Positions 49,801 to 60,700 of a stretch of 64,000 bases of DNA are shown piece after piece (the first letter of the stretch is position 1; every line of letters begins with the position of its first letter). The notes under the pieces are model-generated. The model was not told the origin of the DNA and searched no databases. It saw only the letters and a list, made by a program, of their open reading frames with translations. Made by a program: the position numbers and the translations under genes. The DNA comes from Phoenix dactylifera (taxonomy: Eukaryota > Streptophyta > Magnoliopsida > Arecales > Arecaceae), in contig NC_052409.1 in the NCBI RefSeq assembly GCF_009389715.1, positions 3,957,775 to 4,021,774 on the forward strand, given 5' to 3'.

Positions 49801-52800
49801 TATTCAAATGACCAAAATGCCCTTGCCCTCTTTAAACAACTTCAAATGTCTTTTCCGCTACACCCCCCTTCCAATCTCAACTGTTCTGTTCGGACCTTAC
49901 GATGCCGTCCACCCATCCCCGACAATTATCTAGCATTCCTACAACGATCCGACTTTCCTTTCGACGTCGGCCATTCTTCCAGTTTTCTGGCTAGTAACCG
50001 GCCATCCCTAGAAATCATGATGTCCTTCCAAAGTGATTGCTTGGACTTAGGGTTCCATAGATCCTCCTCCTCTTGTTCTTTCCTCCAAGAGTTCCATTCT
50101 TTGGTTTGGGGGGTTAGAACTGGTTATCTCTCTTCCCTCTCCTCCATGGATCCTCCTCCTTACTTTCATCTCCCCTTCCTCCTCTCTCGGTGGAATTTCC
50201 TACGCCAACCATTGCAACTCCACCATCCCTGAAGCTACCCCCACAGGCCTCTCGGTCGATTCCTCCACCTCCTTCCAGCTCTCTAATGGCTGCTTCTCTA
50301 GTGACGACCGCTGCCTCCTCCCATACCGCAACTCCATCCCCTCCTCTGAATCTTTTGACTTCTATGTCAAAGGATTTATCTTTGTTGGGGGGATAAGGTG
50401 GCAACGCTCTAAAAGGAAGGAGTATGAGTTTCTCTAAAAGGAATCTAACACACTGGGAAAAGAGAAAAGGAGGCGACTTGATCGACGAGGTTATGCTTCG
50501 AAGATCAACATGCAATAGAAGAAAACTGGATCGAAGAAGTCTTCACTTGATGAAAGAAATTCTCTCAAAATAAAATTTATTAATATCTCAAAGGCTATCC
50601 TTTACAATGTACTACATGCATATTTGTAGGAGATGATACCCTAACCCTAATTCGGGCATTAAACCCGATGTAGAATCATACTCGAAAGAGGACTCGACAA
50701 TAAGAAAACATACTAGAATTATTCAATTACAAATATGGAAACATGACTATAATTTGATACTACCGCCCTAATGAAAATTTTATAAGAAAATTTGCCGAGA
50801 ACTTCTGAACCGGTCCTCCAATTTTCACCCACGAATCCACTGGCTCCTTCAACGCTTGGTATTATCTAGTTGGTCATAGTACCTATTGGCTGCACCTTGT
50901 GCTACATTAGAATATCTGTTCATGATTTTTTAAACTTAAAATTTTGCTGTTAACACCAAACTCAAATAATGAACATCAACATAAGACAAAGGTTATTTAT
51001 GTTCACCTCCCAAGGTACCCCAACTTCCTCTTTAATAAGTTTATGTAAGCATTTGCCACATCCATTGGAATAGGACAAATGATCAGCGGATCAACCGATA
51101 AGTTTGAGAAGCCAAGCCATCAGCTTCCCCCTATCTCTTCCATCCCACCTCTCTCTCTCCCTTCATGTCTTCTCTCTCTTCTAGAACCGAAGAAAAGTAA
51201 AACTCCTATCTTTCTTTCGAATATACCCTTCCTCCAATATCAACCCTATGCCTCTGTGATGAAGTAACCTTACCCACCGATCCCTATGAAACCGACAACG
51301 ACGAATCCACCCTCTAGCTCTCTGACCTTCTAATGAATAGTCCACACATCTCTAACGCCCAAGACTCCCACCAGCCGCTGTTCCGCCCTTCTAGAAACCG
51401 ACCTCGTTGAGTTCTTCCACAACCCCTATTCCCTCGTGTAGATGTGCGTTGCCACTGACATATTCCTCCAAGGAGAGCTCCTTCCTTTCGGAGCACTGCC
51501 ACCTCATCCACCCAAGAAAGATGAAATCTACAAATCTAAAAGCATCCCCCTCCATGCCCAATCTCCTCCCATACCGCTACTTCTCGTTGTTTCTATGCAT
51601 GGCGGGGCATGGGTTTCTTCCGTGCCAATGAGAAGATACTCCATTGATCTTGCTGTTGTTTTGAAGCTCAACTTGGTTGTTTCTACAAACCTAGAAGCCT
51701 GCCTCTCCACATCCACCCTCCTCCTGTACCACAACTCCGCCTCCTCTCTTACCGCTACTTCCCACCATTTATATGTATGGTGGGGTTTGGGTTTCTACTC
51801 TTCATGTGCTTCTATCATCTTTCTCCCTCTCCCTCCTCCTTTGCCTTGGGGTTTCTTTGAACACAGAGGAACTCTCTCATGCCACATGCCACCACATAAT
51901 GTTAGGTGTGCGTATAGAAAAGAATCATGTGATACTAAGGGCATTTTTCATCATTATCATATGATGGTCCCATGCCACCACTTCATTAACAGAGATGAAC
52001 GGCAGGACTGCTTTGGAACACTTAAGAAACTTGAAGGATCTATATGAAATTTTTTAAAGATGAGGGGGTGTTTGTGGGAGTCGTCCAAACTTGAGGGGAT
52101 GTAACTATAATTTTTCCTAATTTTTAAGTTGCAGGCATTATTCTGTTCTTGAACTGCTTGTTAATATAGCTTAGTTATTGAAGACTAGTCTGTTTTATGT
52201 GTGTTTCCAGCAATTAGGTGTTCATGTTTGTGATGTTAAATCTTTATGAGATATGTGGATTCATTTACATGTTCATGATCAAATTATGTCACATAAGTTG
52301 CTTTTTTTTCCAGAAATGATTTTTAGTTTGTAGCATTTAATCAATTTATTCTATTTGAAAAGGCAGTGATGTTCGATAAATTATCTTCTAGACCCCCGAA
52401 AAAATGAAAGACTAATGAACAAAAAAAAAAAAAAAAAAACTGATATTGCAGTAGTGGTTATGTGTGATGGTGTAATGCAAATTGTTACCAACTATGCTTT
52501 TGCAGCAATTGGCGCATTTTCAGAAAACTGTCCTATTGATCTGATCAACAAAACATACCATGCACTAGATTGATGACTCAATTGTTTTTCGAGTTCACTA
52601 TTATAAATTTTAACATGTAATAAAGATGAGAAATATGAGAAGGATTAATGAGCAATGCATCAAATAAAAGTCATACATGGTTCATTTTTTTAGGAACAAT
52701 TTAGTAACATATACAGCTGCTGGTAAACTTTACTTCAGGTATTATTAAATAATGTCTAGATCTGATTTGTGGTTTATAGGCATTTTAGATATTATAGCTG

Positions 52801-55800
52801 ACCCAAAATAACTGCACAAGGCTTATGTTTGTGATTATCTTGAGAAATGATAGTGAATAGATATTTGGCCTGAGTCCGATCAAGCCTGACTAGAGAAAAC
52901 CAAGCATGAAGCATGTACAAGGTTCAGGAAGCAACACTTAAACCCATGAATCAGAGTCCAATAGTAATTTGTTCGTAACTTGCATGGTCCTACCTGAGTT
53001 CAATTGTTTGATATTGTGGTTGTTTTATTTTTAACCATGTCTCTAACATAACGAAAAGCTCTCTCTCCTATGAATGGTCTTTTCTCTCTTCTCTGTTCCC
53101 TGCCTCCATCTTCTCACTTCGCTGGCCTCCTTCATTATCTTCCCCCATTTCTATTTTCCTTCTCTTCTCATTCTTCAAAAAGTTTTTCTTCTCTTCTTGT
53201 TCCAAACACCCTCCCCATCCCACCCTCCCCAACCATAAAATGGACCCCTTATCTCCCTTGACCTCTATAATCAATTCAATCCTGTCCCTGACCATCATGA
53301 TCTCTCCTAACCTCTCAAACAGCTACAATCTCATTCTTGGCAATACCAATATGAACCCCCTCGCTTTTTTGGCTGTCACCTCCTGTCCTCTACAAGCACC
53401 CCCAACCTTTCTGTCTGCCTCAATCTTGCCCTTCATGCTCACTTTGCACTTGCCAGGTCTCCCTCTGCTCCAGCCCATTGTTGTCCCCGTGCTCCATACC
53501 TCACCCTATTCTTTGACCAATCCCACTGTCCTAGTCCTAGGTGCAGCAACTGGAAAGTAGGTTATTTAGAATTTACAAAACAGTTGAATGATAAAAATGG
53601 CTAGGAATAGGGTGGAAATAGGTCGGGTCGGACCGGATCATGAGTGACCTTGACCCAACCTAGTTTCTTGTTCGGGTCTTAATATTGGACCCACCCAACC
53701 CCATAGAGATCGGGTTAGGTCAGGTTGGGTCCATGGCTAAAATTTTGAACCCAACATATCATTCAGGTCGGGTCGGGTCCATGTATAATCCGGTCCCAAC
53801 CCAAAAAATTCGGGTCCGAGTCGGGTCTAGGTCGGGTCCGAGTCGAATCCCTGTACTTTTCATTCCATATACTTAGTTTCTTTTGCAATGAGTAAAAATT
53901 ACAGAAAGCAGATTATGCAGAACTGTACAAGTGAAAGTGCCTAAGCATCAAGAATTGATGCCATTATAAACTAGCCTAATAATGATAGACTCAACCTTGT
54001 TAGCTTTAAGAAATTTTTTTTGTTCATATATGCAATACTTTTTTTTTGAGCAGAAAAGAAATGTATCTATGCTAATCCTATTTACTGTAGTGATATCCTC
54101 TAAATTTGTTAGAATTTATCTACTACTATTTTTTCTAAACATACTACTAGAAAAGCATATATGGGTCAAAATAAGGAATATAGTTTTGATGACACATGAC
54201 AAAGTTTAACAGCTACAAAGGACTCATCATGAGCCTATCTTCTTTTGCAGGGCAAAATTAACTCTATCTTGTCTTCATTAGTTTGAACTTCCTTCTTAGG
54301 GGAACAATACTCCCATTTAATATAACCAACCTAAGCCTTAATATAAATTTCATGCCATTCGTTGGTACACAAAAGACAATCTCTTCCATTCCTCTTGTTT
54401 TCAAACACAAGAAGAGATTAGAAGAATGGAGAGTTAGAGACCCTTAAGCACCCTGTGAGCCCTAACGGTGTACCGGGTTCGGGTTAGATCAAGTGCGATT
54501 AGGATAGAAAACCTAAAATTATTGTAAAAATCAAATGGATCAGGTCGAAATTTAGTAAACCCAGACTCGATCTGGAAAATGAAATGGGTCCAATTTTAGA
54601 ACCCGACCCGACCCCATGGGTCCTTTAAATCAGGTTGGATCAGGTTTAAGCGGGTTAGGCCATGTCGGGTCATGGGTAGCCCGACCCATTTGCAGCCTTA
54701 GCTGGGAAGCAGGCGCAAAGATTTTTTTTTTTAGGGGGTGGGGGTGGGGGCAGGTACACCATCCTAAGTAGAAGTTTCTGCAGCTAAGGTGAGTGCATGT
54801 GCATCTAACATGAACAGCTGTGCATATGCATATAACATGAGCAGTCAAGTGATGCATTCAACCGATGTAGTTGTCCCCCACTGTTCGTACGTTGCATTGT
54901 TGCAATATTATAACATCTGAAGTGCAGTTTGTCTTAATGATCAAATTCAAAGTGCTTGATTGCAAAGATCGCTGCTGATATAAACAAGAGACATGTTTTA
55001 TGTCAGTTTTCAACAACTTAAAATTCTTTCACTCATGATTGGTGGTTATGACTATATGTATCATGTTATGTATTGTTATTTCATGAGAGGCTATTGCTTA
55101 ATTTTAGTTTAGGTGTTTGAACATCCAGATTTATTGGGCTATGGCATATTCAAATACATGCTTCTTAAGTTGCATAATAGGTTTCATTCTTCCTGTCTCT
55201 CTTTTTTAGAATTTGAACACGAAACAACAAACGATCTAGATAAGTCAGCTGTGTGGATTATGTCAGTTGTTAATATGAATTTGGTGGCAGAAATTGTTTG
55301 ACTCATTGTCTTTCTTCTTGCAATGTCAATGACTCTTCTCTACAATAACTTTCAGATGGCAGATTTGTACTTTGACTAGAAAAACAGCAATTAATATATT
55401 TCTTGCTATGAATTTTCAGATCAGTACAAGTATTCTTCGCAAGTATAGTGGCCCTGTAGACATCTGGTTTTCTATCCTATGCTCTCTATCCTCAGGAAGA
55501 CAGATGTATTGCATTCCTAACAGCCTTCCTCGCAAAAGCTATCTTGCAATGGCTGAGCATGAGAGCCAGTGGGTTTGGTATGCATCCCTAAGACTTTCCT
55601 CTGGTTAATAGTGGCCATTTGAGAAGTTCAGTTAATGAAATAGAGAAAGTCCGTTTATGACAAATACATGGTCTCTTCATATACTTTTACGTCTTAAGAC
55701 AAAGTTTAAAAGAAAAAAAAAGCATAACTGAGCATCACTTGTTAAATAGGAGCCGACAATACTGGTCGTGAAGGATCTTTAAAGAAAAACAAAATCAGAT

Positions 55801-56587
55801 GTTTGTTGCTCTCTTTGCTATTTGGTGCAGGAAAAAAAATCTCTTGTATTACTCCTGTAGTATTCTTGGAACGATTCTTTAGCTTTCTATTTCCTTCTTT
55901 TAGCAAGTAGTTCAAGGCCAACAGGATGTCATCAGAACTTGTTGAATTGGTTGTTCTATACTCTAGGACATACTCAACCTCTTTCTGCAGATATCTTGAA
56001 AAAGGAACTGATGTTAAGCACGTGTTCCCTCCTAGAATAAGTGCGCTCTAGTTTTTAAAATTTTCATCACGTATAGTTATATACGAATAGCTGATTGATT
56101 GTCCTTGGAACTTAAAGTCTGTTGATCATACAATCCAACTTCCATATTCGTGCTTAACCCATCCTCCGCCTTGGATATCTTGCCCATCTTATTTTAGCAA
56201 ATTTCCCTTCCAAAATATGTGCCTCCTACTGGAGTTTTGGATCACTATTTCTTTGAGAAATAAGGAGTGCTTGGCCTGCAGAACACATCATGTACAGACT
56301 ACAGTGCCAGGGTATCAAGGTACTGGCACCCAACAATTAAATCTTGGAAATGGACATTTTGTTGAATATGTATGTACATATACATATGCATATACAGACA
56401 GTATGCAAGCAGTGGATGGCCTTTAATTATAGACATGCTAATAACTCTGGCTTCATGGAGTGTTCTTGCATATGAAGATTTTCTATTCTTCTTTAACGTT
56501 TGCTTCTGGCTCTGCAGGTTTCGGAAGTTGTTTGTGCTGTTCTCTAGTTATACATACACGAATACGCTTCGGAAAATCAATTTCTAG
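40812..56587 (+). CDS. PIGL: GlcNAc-PI de-N-acetylase (PIG-L)
   Basis: Ten exons: 40812-40926, 41045-41102, 42310-42380, 43242-43306, 43396-43440, 43532-43612, 47981-48048, 49526-49574, 55420-55577 and 56518-56587. All phases match and give 259 residues, the usual PIG-L length. The enzyme removes the acetyl group from GlcNAc-phosphatidylinositol, the second step of GPI-anchor synthesis, on the cytosolic face of the ER. Residues 3-19 form the single N-terminal membrane anchor. The metal and catalytic motif AHPDDE is at 51-56 and the second motif GHPNHRAVHHG at 156-166. The C-terminus has the conserved SSYTYTNTLRKI. The 5.8-kb intron 8 and 4.4-kb intron 6 are swollen by transposons. An alternative in-frame start lies at 40770. 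Convergent with SF3B2. Confidence 0.93.
41103..42309 (+). other. PIG-L intron 2
   Basis: AT-rich intron of 1.2 kb with no element or foreign exon seen. Confidence 0.5.
43777..44287. mobile_element. GC-rich palindromic DNA element, 511 bp
   Basis: Bracketed by a perfect 8-bp direct repeat GTTTACAC (43769-43776 and 44288-44295). Ends are CGAGGTCGGCTGAACCG and, reverse-complemented, CAAGGTTGGAGGAACCG, 13 of 17 matching. Long arms of about 200 bp are imperfect inverted repeats: a GAGA-rich stretch then ggtggcgga and ggccggcgga on the left, and its reverse complement on the right. A short AT-rich spacer separates them. The 8-bp target duplication points to the hAT superfamily. It sits in intron 6 of PIG-L and has no transposase. 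Open frames inside are by-products of its GC richness. Confidence 0.8.
44687..45812 (+). mobile_element. Non-autonomous LTR element with unlike ends
   Basis: Left LTR 44687-45509 (TGTAACGC...GGCATGACA) is followed, after three A, by the primer-binding site TGGTATCAGAGC at 45513-45524. About 150 bp of noncoding interior then meets a short LTR-like block 45676-45812 that starts TGTGAGGACTC and ends GGGTTGTCACA. The two terminal blocks are not alike in length or sequence. Flanks are ttgca (44682-44686) and ttgcg (45813-45817), a 5-bp target duplication with one change. No gag or pol. It lies in intron 6 of PIG-L. Confidence 0.62.
45818..47980 (+). other. PIG-L intron 6, remaining part
   Basis: AT-rich intronic sequence. 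Short open frames on both strands lack recognisable domains. No element with readable ends. Confidence 0.5.
48049..49525 (+). other. PIG-L intron 7
   Basis: AT-rich intron of 1.5 kb with nothing recognised beyond low complexity. Confidence 0.5.
49655..52117. mobile_element. Mutator-like element, 2.46 kb, carrying gene fragment
   Basis: Terminal inverted repeats of about 70 bp, near 75-80% identical by eye: left GGAAAAAATATAGGG ... and right, reverse-complemented, GGAAAAATTATAG ..., both continuing through AAACACCCCCTC and CTTTAAAAA. Flanking 9-bp direct repeat TAATTTTCA (49646-49654) and TAATTTTTA (52118-52126), one change. Long inverted repeats plus a 9-bp target duplication identify a Mutator-like element. 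There is no transposase. The interior is GC-richer and looks genic (see 50146-50437), so it may be a Pack-MULE. It sits in intron 8 of PIG-L, right after exon 49526-49574. Confidence 0.8.
50146..50437 (+). pseudogene. Captured gene fragment, possibly DUF2921 family
   Basis: Inside the Mutator-like element an open frame from 50189 to 50437 reads GISYANHCNSTIPEATPTG, then FQLSNGCFSSDDRCLL, then SFDFYVKGFIF. The Y-x-x-H-C ... P-E-x-x-P-T pattern followed by an NGxF(S)xxD segment recalls the N-terminus of plant DUF2921 membrane proteins. An ATG at 50146 starts a signal-peptide-like MDPPPYFHLPFLL, but in a different frame, so the copy has a shift. A second, inverted relative of its 3' part (LLPF-ALPP-PP) appears near 51470-51545. 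Identification is from memory of the family pattern. Confidence 0.42.
52118..53607 (+). other. PIG-L intron 8, middle part
   Basis: AT-rich sequence with a 20-base A run at about 52420-52439, then a C-rich, pyrimidine-biased block at 53055-53560. That block has an open frame at 53240-53560 of no recognisable family. It could be a decayed insertion, but no ends are visible. Confidence 0.45.
53608..54700. mobile_element. Ac-like non-autonomous hAT element, 1.09 kb
   Basis: Ends: left TAGGGTGGAAATAGGTCGGG; right, reverse-complemented, TAAGGCTGCAAATGGGTCGGG in two overlapping parts. TAGGG-x-TG-x-AAA is the Ac-type hAT end. Flanks GCTAGGAA (53600-53607) and GCTGGGAA (54701-54708) form an 8-bp target duplication with one change. 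The subterminal regions are full of GGGTC/GACCC words in both orientations, as expected for transposase-binding repeats. The AT-rich centre codes for nothing. It lies in intron 8 of PIG-L. Confidence 0.8.
54709..55419 (+). other. PIG-L intron 8, right part
   Basis: AT-rich intronic sequence before exon 55420-55577. An open frame at 55113-55301 is not in phase with the gene and is not an exon. Confidence 0.5.
55578..56517 (+). other. PIG-L intron 9
   Basis: A 0.94-kb AT-rich intron; no feature seen. Confidence 0.5.
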
Positions 56588-57709
56588 ACTCCAAATGCAA
56601 CTGAGTATATCAGGCTAATCAGAATGCTTTTAGATCGGTTGTTCGATAAGGGAATCATCCACGGAGTTCATGGTTTCGTCATGGAGCGATGGGGATACAA
56701 GATAAGGCATACAAAGAGCAGATTATGATGTACTGCTATTAAGCATACTAAAAGTTGAGGTCTGTGGTTAGAAAGTTCCAATGGCCTTCTATAAGCTAAG
56801 GATGAAGATACAAAATTTAGGCCTTATCATCCCAATCCATATTTGTCTCAGTTGGATTCTTTTATCCTTTGTTTGCATTGTTCTTAACGTATCATTTTAT
56901 GTTACTCATACTATTCATACGATGCCCTCCTCCCTTTCAACGTTAAATGACCGATACCTGAAGATCACAATTATTTTTGTTTAGTTTCTCGTGTAGACTT
57001 TCGTGGAGTTAGTAGGTGTATCTCAGAAGTACATTCCTTTTTTTCTTCAACTGTTTCAGTAAGGAAAACGAATGCCGTTTGAGAGGGCAGGAGCGGGTTA
57101 TTAACTGTCGCCGAAATCCTTATGGCATATCGCTAGCAAGTGGATACCCAGCAGATATAATTTGACCTGTTCTTGAGAGTTATTGGTCACCAGGACATCA
57201 AGCTGCCTGCACCAAGAGCAGGTAATCAGGCATTTATGAGATAAGGATTGTACCAAACAAACATTTTTCCTATATATCAATTTTTTGACTGGTAGTTCTT
57301 GAAAAAAGAATTCCTACACTGGTATCATATCCATCATGTGAAACATACAGAAAACCAGGAATGCCAGGTACAAATAGTAGGCTTGTTCATTAACACTAGG
57401 AATGCCGAGTTCAAATCATGGAAATCTGGCGTTAAATTAGACAGTGGAGTTACAGCAGGCTTCAACTTCTGCACTGTATTCTGTGCTATGCAAATGAAAA
57501 ATGCAAGATAAAATGGTCATAACACAACTGTTATATACCAAAGCAGACAAGAAGAATTACGTAAACATGTAGTCATGTTTACAGCAAAGGATTTTCCCGG
57601 GGTCGCAGGTCCAGATCTAGGAACCTGTCTAAACTTACTGAATTCGTTAAGTGCATATCTGTATACGCATGCAGCGAGCAGGCACAGATTACAACCACAG
57701 TGATCAGAC
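56588..57709. other. 3' region between convergent PIG-L and SF3B2
   Basis: A 1.1-kb spacer shared by the two 3' UTRs. Nothing else seen. Confidence 0.55.
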
Positions 57710-60700
57710 CTAGAATTTAAATTCCTTCTTCTTTGATTTCCCTTCCTTTTCCTGCATCTTGCGCTTCCTTTTCTTCTCTGCCTGCGGTAGTTGATAACTT
57801 AAGTCGCATCAGTACATTCAGACAAATAGAAGATCAAAAATATATTATTTTAAAAGAAAAGTAAAAGCAGAAACAAACCTCTGCGACCATGTCACTGAAA
57901 TCTTCCTTCTGATTTCGCAGCTTCTCTTCCTCTCGTGCCTCTTCATACCTGTGATATAAATCAAAATTGGATTAGAAAACACATTATCAGCATCCACTTT
58001 GATTGATCTATTAAGCATTTGTCACAAGTTCGCTTACTTGGCTGCCAAAACATCATCCATGACTTCCAACTCCTCTGGTTGTATGGTGACATCCACTTTG
58101 TCTGATTTTTGACCGCGCAGAAGATCAACCTGAGGAACAGATGCCACATGAAGCAATAAGCGCACAAAAAGTAGGTTAAGAGCAACGGTAATTACAGTCC
58201 TTCAGTAAAAAGTGCTTAATAATGTTAGGTTATAAAAACGAATGTCTTCAATAAATGAATCATCTAATAGGAGAATATCTTTACTGCAAAAGCGAAACCT
58301 CAATGGTGCTAATTCGTTAGAAAATCCATAAAATATCAAAGGCGTCTCACCCTTTTGACAGCTGTTTTGTCTTGTGTACCAAAAACATACCTGTCCCAGG
58401 GAAAGAATAACAAGATCAGCAACAACTCATGCACTTCGTACGTCAAAAGATTGGAAATGGCACAAATATAACGAGCTGGTATATTTATAATAGTGGTAAA
58501 CGATCAAAACACATACGTGTGAGTTGTTCCAAGCAAAGTCCCTGGAGCAATCCTTTCTTCTTTCTCTTCAAGGACCTTTCACAAGACAACAGGAGAAAAA
58601 ATTGATGAGTCCATCAGCTACGGAACAAAGCTCAGATAGGAATTTAATAGACAAAAAAAGAAAGAAAAAAAAGATTCCAGCTTCGGTAAAATATTACCTG
58701 ATATAGTGGCTTTTCAGGCTCCTTTCTCTGTTGCTTCCTAAGGTCAATGACATCAGGCGTCTCCACACCAGTTGGAGTGCTGCATATGGAAGAAACATTA
58801 GATAACACGCAAAAACTGTCCAATCAACAAGAAAGGAGAGAACAGTAGACACCTTGAAAGGCTGTCAACGGATTGAATGCCTGCCTCCAACTCCTCTTCT
58901 TCCATCTGTTCCTCCTCTTCCTCTTCTTCCTCCTCCTCCTCCTCCTCCTCCAAGTCACCCCAGTGCTTGCTCCGGTCAACAGGTTCTTCCTACAATTGAA
59001 CTCAATGAGTCCCAAAGTCAGTCTCATATGGTTAATAAGTTCTATGAACTCTATCATAGTCCATAGATGATATTCTGCAATGTCACTGCAAGGCTAAACA
59101 ACTTCGGTTGTATGTACTATGAAATGAGGAAGTTAATATGCTAATTTTTTTTCTAAACTTAGCAGAAAATTATAACTCAAAACACTAAATTCAACAGATA
59201 TGCAAAAATACCTCGTAATTAATTTGTTCCTGTTGTTGAAGCCCAAAAACATCGCCATATAACGGACGACCAGTCTGTCAAACAAAAAGCAACAGGTGAT
59301 ATCAGAAAGGAAAAAATAAGCAACGGTTTATGTTATTTGCAAGAAGGAAAATGCCAATCAAGAGCAAGTGAACCCACTTCATCAACAGGAGGTTTACCCC
59401 AACCTCCAGGGTGATAACCAAAGCTGGCACCAGGAGGAATAGGAGCATTTAGACCAGGTATTTTCAGATGTGGATAAGAAGGTGGAGGGCCATATCTCTG
59501 GACAAAACTAAATGCTGTCAGTTTACTTTGAAAATACAAGGCGTGGAAAACTAATAAAACCAATATGAGAGTCAAGCAACTGACCTGCATGTTAATAAGC
59601 CATGGGGGCGGGGCACCTTCAGGCATGCCTAGAGCTTCTTTGAGTTCTTGAGACAAGATACCAGGTTTCATTTCCCTCAGCTTCACCTGTCAAGTTGCAA
59701 AGGAGGCCAAGAGTCCAACCAAAATGGAAATACTATCAGAATATCGGAAACAGAAAAAAATATGCTCATGTGCATAAACACTTCCTGCAAAAGTTTACTT
59801 CAAGTAACTATAGTTGAAAAATCTAGAATTATGAATAGAAACTAATACTTCAATTTGTTTTATTTTTGTGTGTGTGTGCCGTTTTGGGGGGGGGGGAATA
59901 CTTCAATTTGTTTCAAACATAATCAAAGAAAACCAAACCTGTTTCTTTTGAGACATGCCTAAACAGGGCATAAACAAGTGATTACTTTGGCATCTGTGTA
60001 GGTTTGATAAGAGTTTAAAATGTGCCTTTCAAGCATCTCATAAAATTTTGCAATTTGCTTGATCTTGGTTTTGTAAGAGATTCAGCAATGACGAAAACTA
60101 TCCATAAACTGAAGATCCAAAACTCGAAACAGTCTAAATGTACAAAAAAGTAATATCAACCGCCTTTGATCAATCAAATTACTCAGCAGCATCACCTTTT
60201 CAACGCGATCATAAAAGTCAACTAAATCAGCTCAATCATCATGTACAATATGATGATGTACTGACAAGCTCAAAGCAATCTAATTGGCCTGTTTCTTACT
60301 AGTCCATGCAAACATCCTGGTCAATCTTGTCAAAGCAATCATATGGCCTAAAATATTTTGCTTTGCCAATTCCACTAGATCCAAAACTTCTTGCAGCATA
60401 CTGAACACTCAAAAGCGAGATTTATAATTCATACAAAACCCCAAGAAGGGGAAGGTGAAATGACCGATGACAAATTCTCTCATGATAATCTTACATAATA
60501 ACACATTCAGGTCCGGACAATAGTTCTTTATAAGTGAGTTTTGGCCCTAAGCACCAAGAATAATATATGTTGGCTTCTACATGTCATATGAAGATAGCAA
60601 AATATAGGCAATTAGTAAAGATCCTATCTGCCAATGGTCAGTCACTGTGAACAATGATCAGATAGTGAGCACATACATGGCGATCTTAAACCTAAGAAGA

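Noticed and set aside
53240-53560. 106-codon open frame in a C-rich block
   Set aside because: No recognisable family, pyrimidine-driven Leu/Pro/Ser composition, within a PIG-L intron.
55113-55301. Open frame of 62 codons between PIG-L exons 8 and 9
   Set aside because: Its frame and borders do not join the flanking exons; exons 49526-49574 and 55420-55577 join directly with correct phase and conserved sequence.
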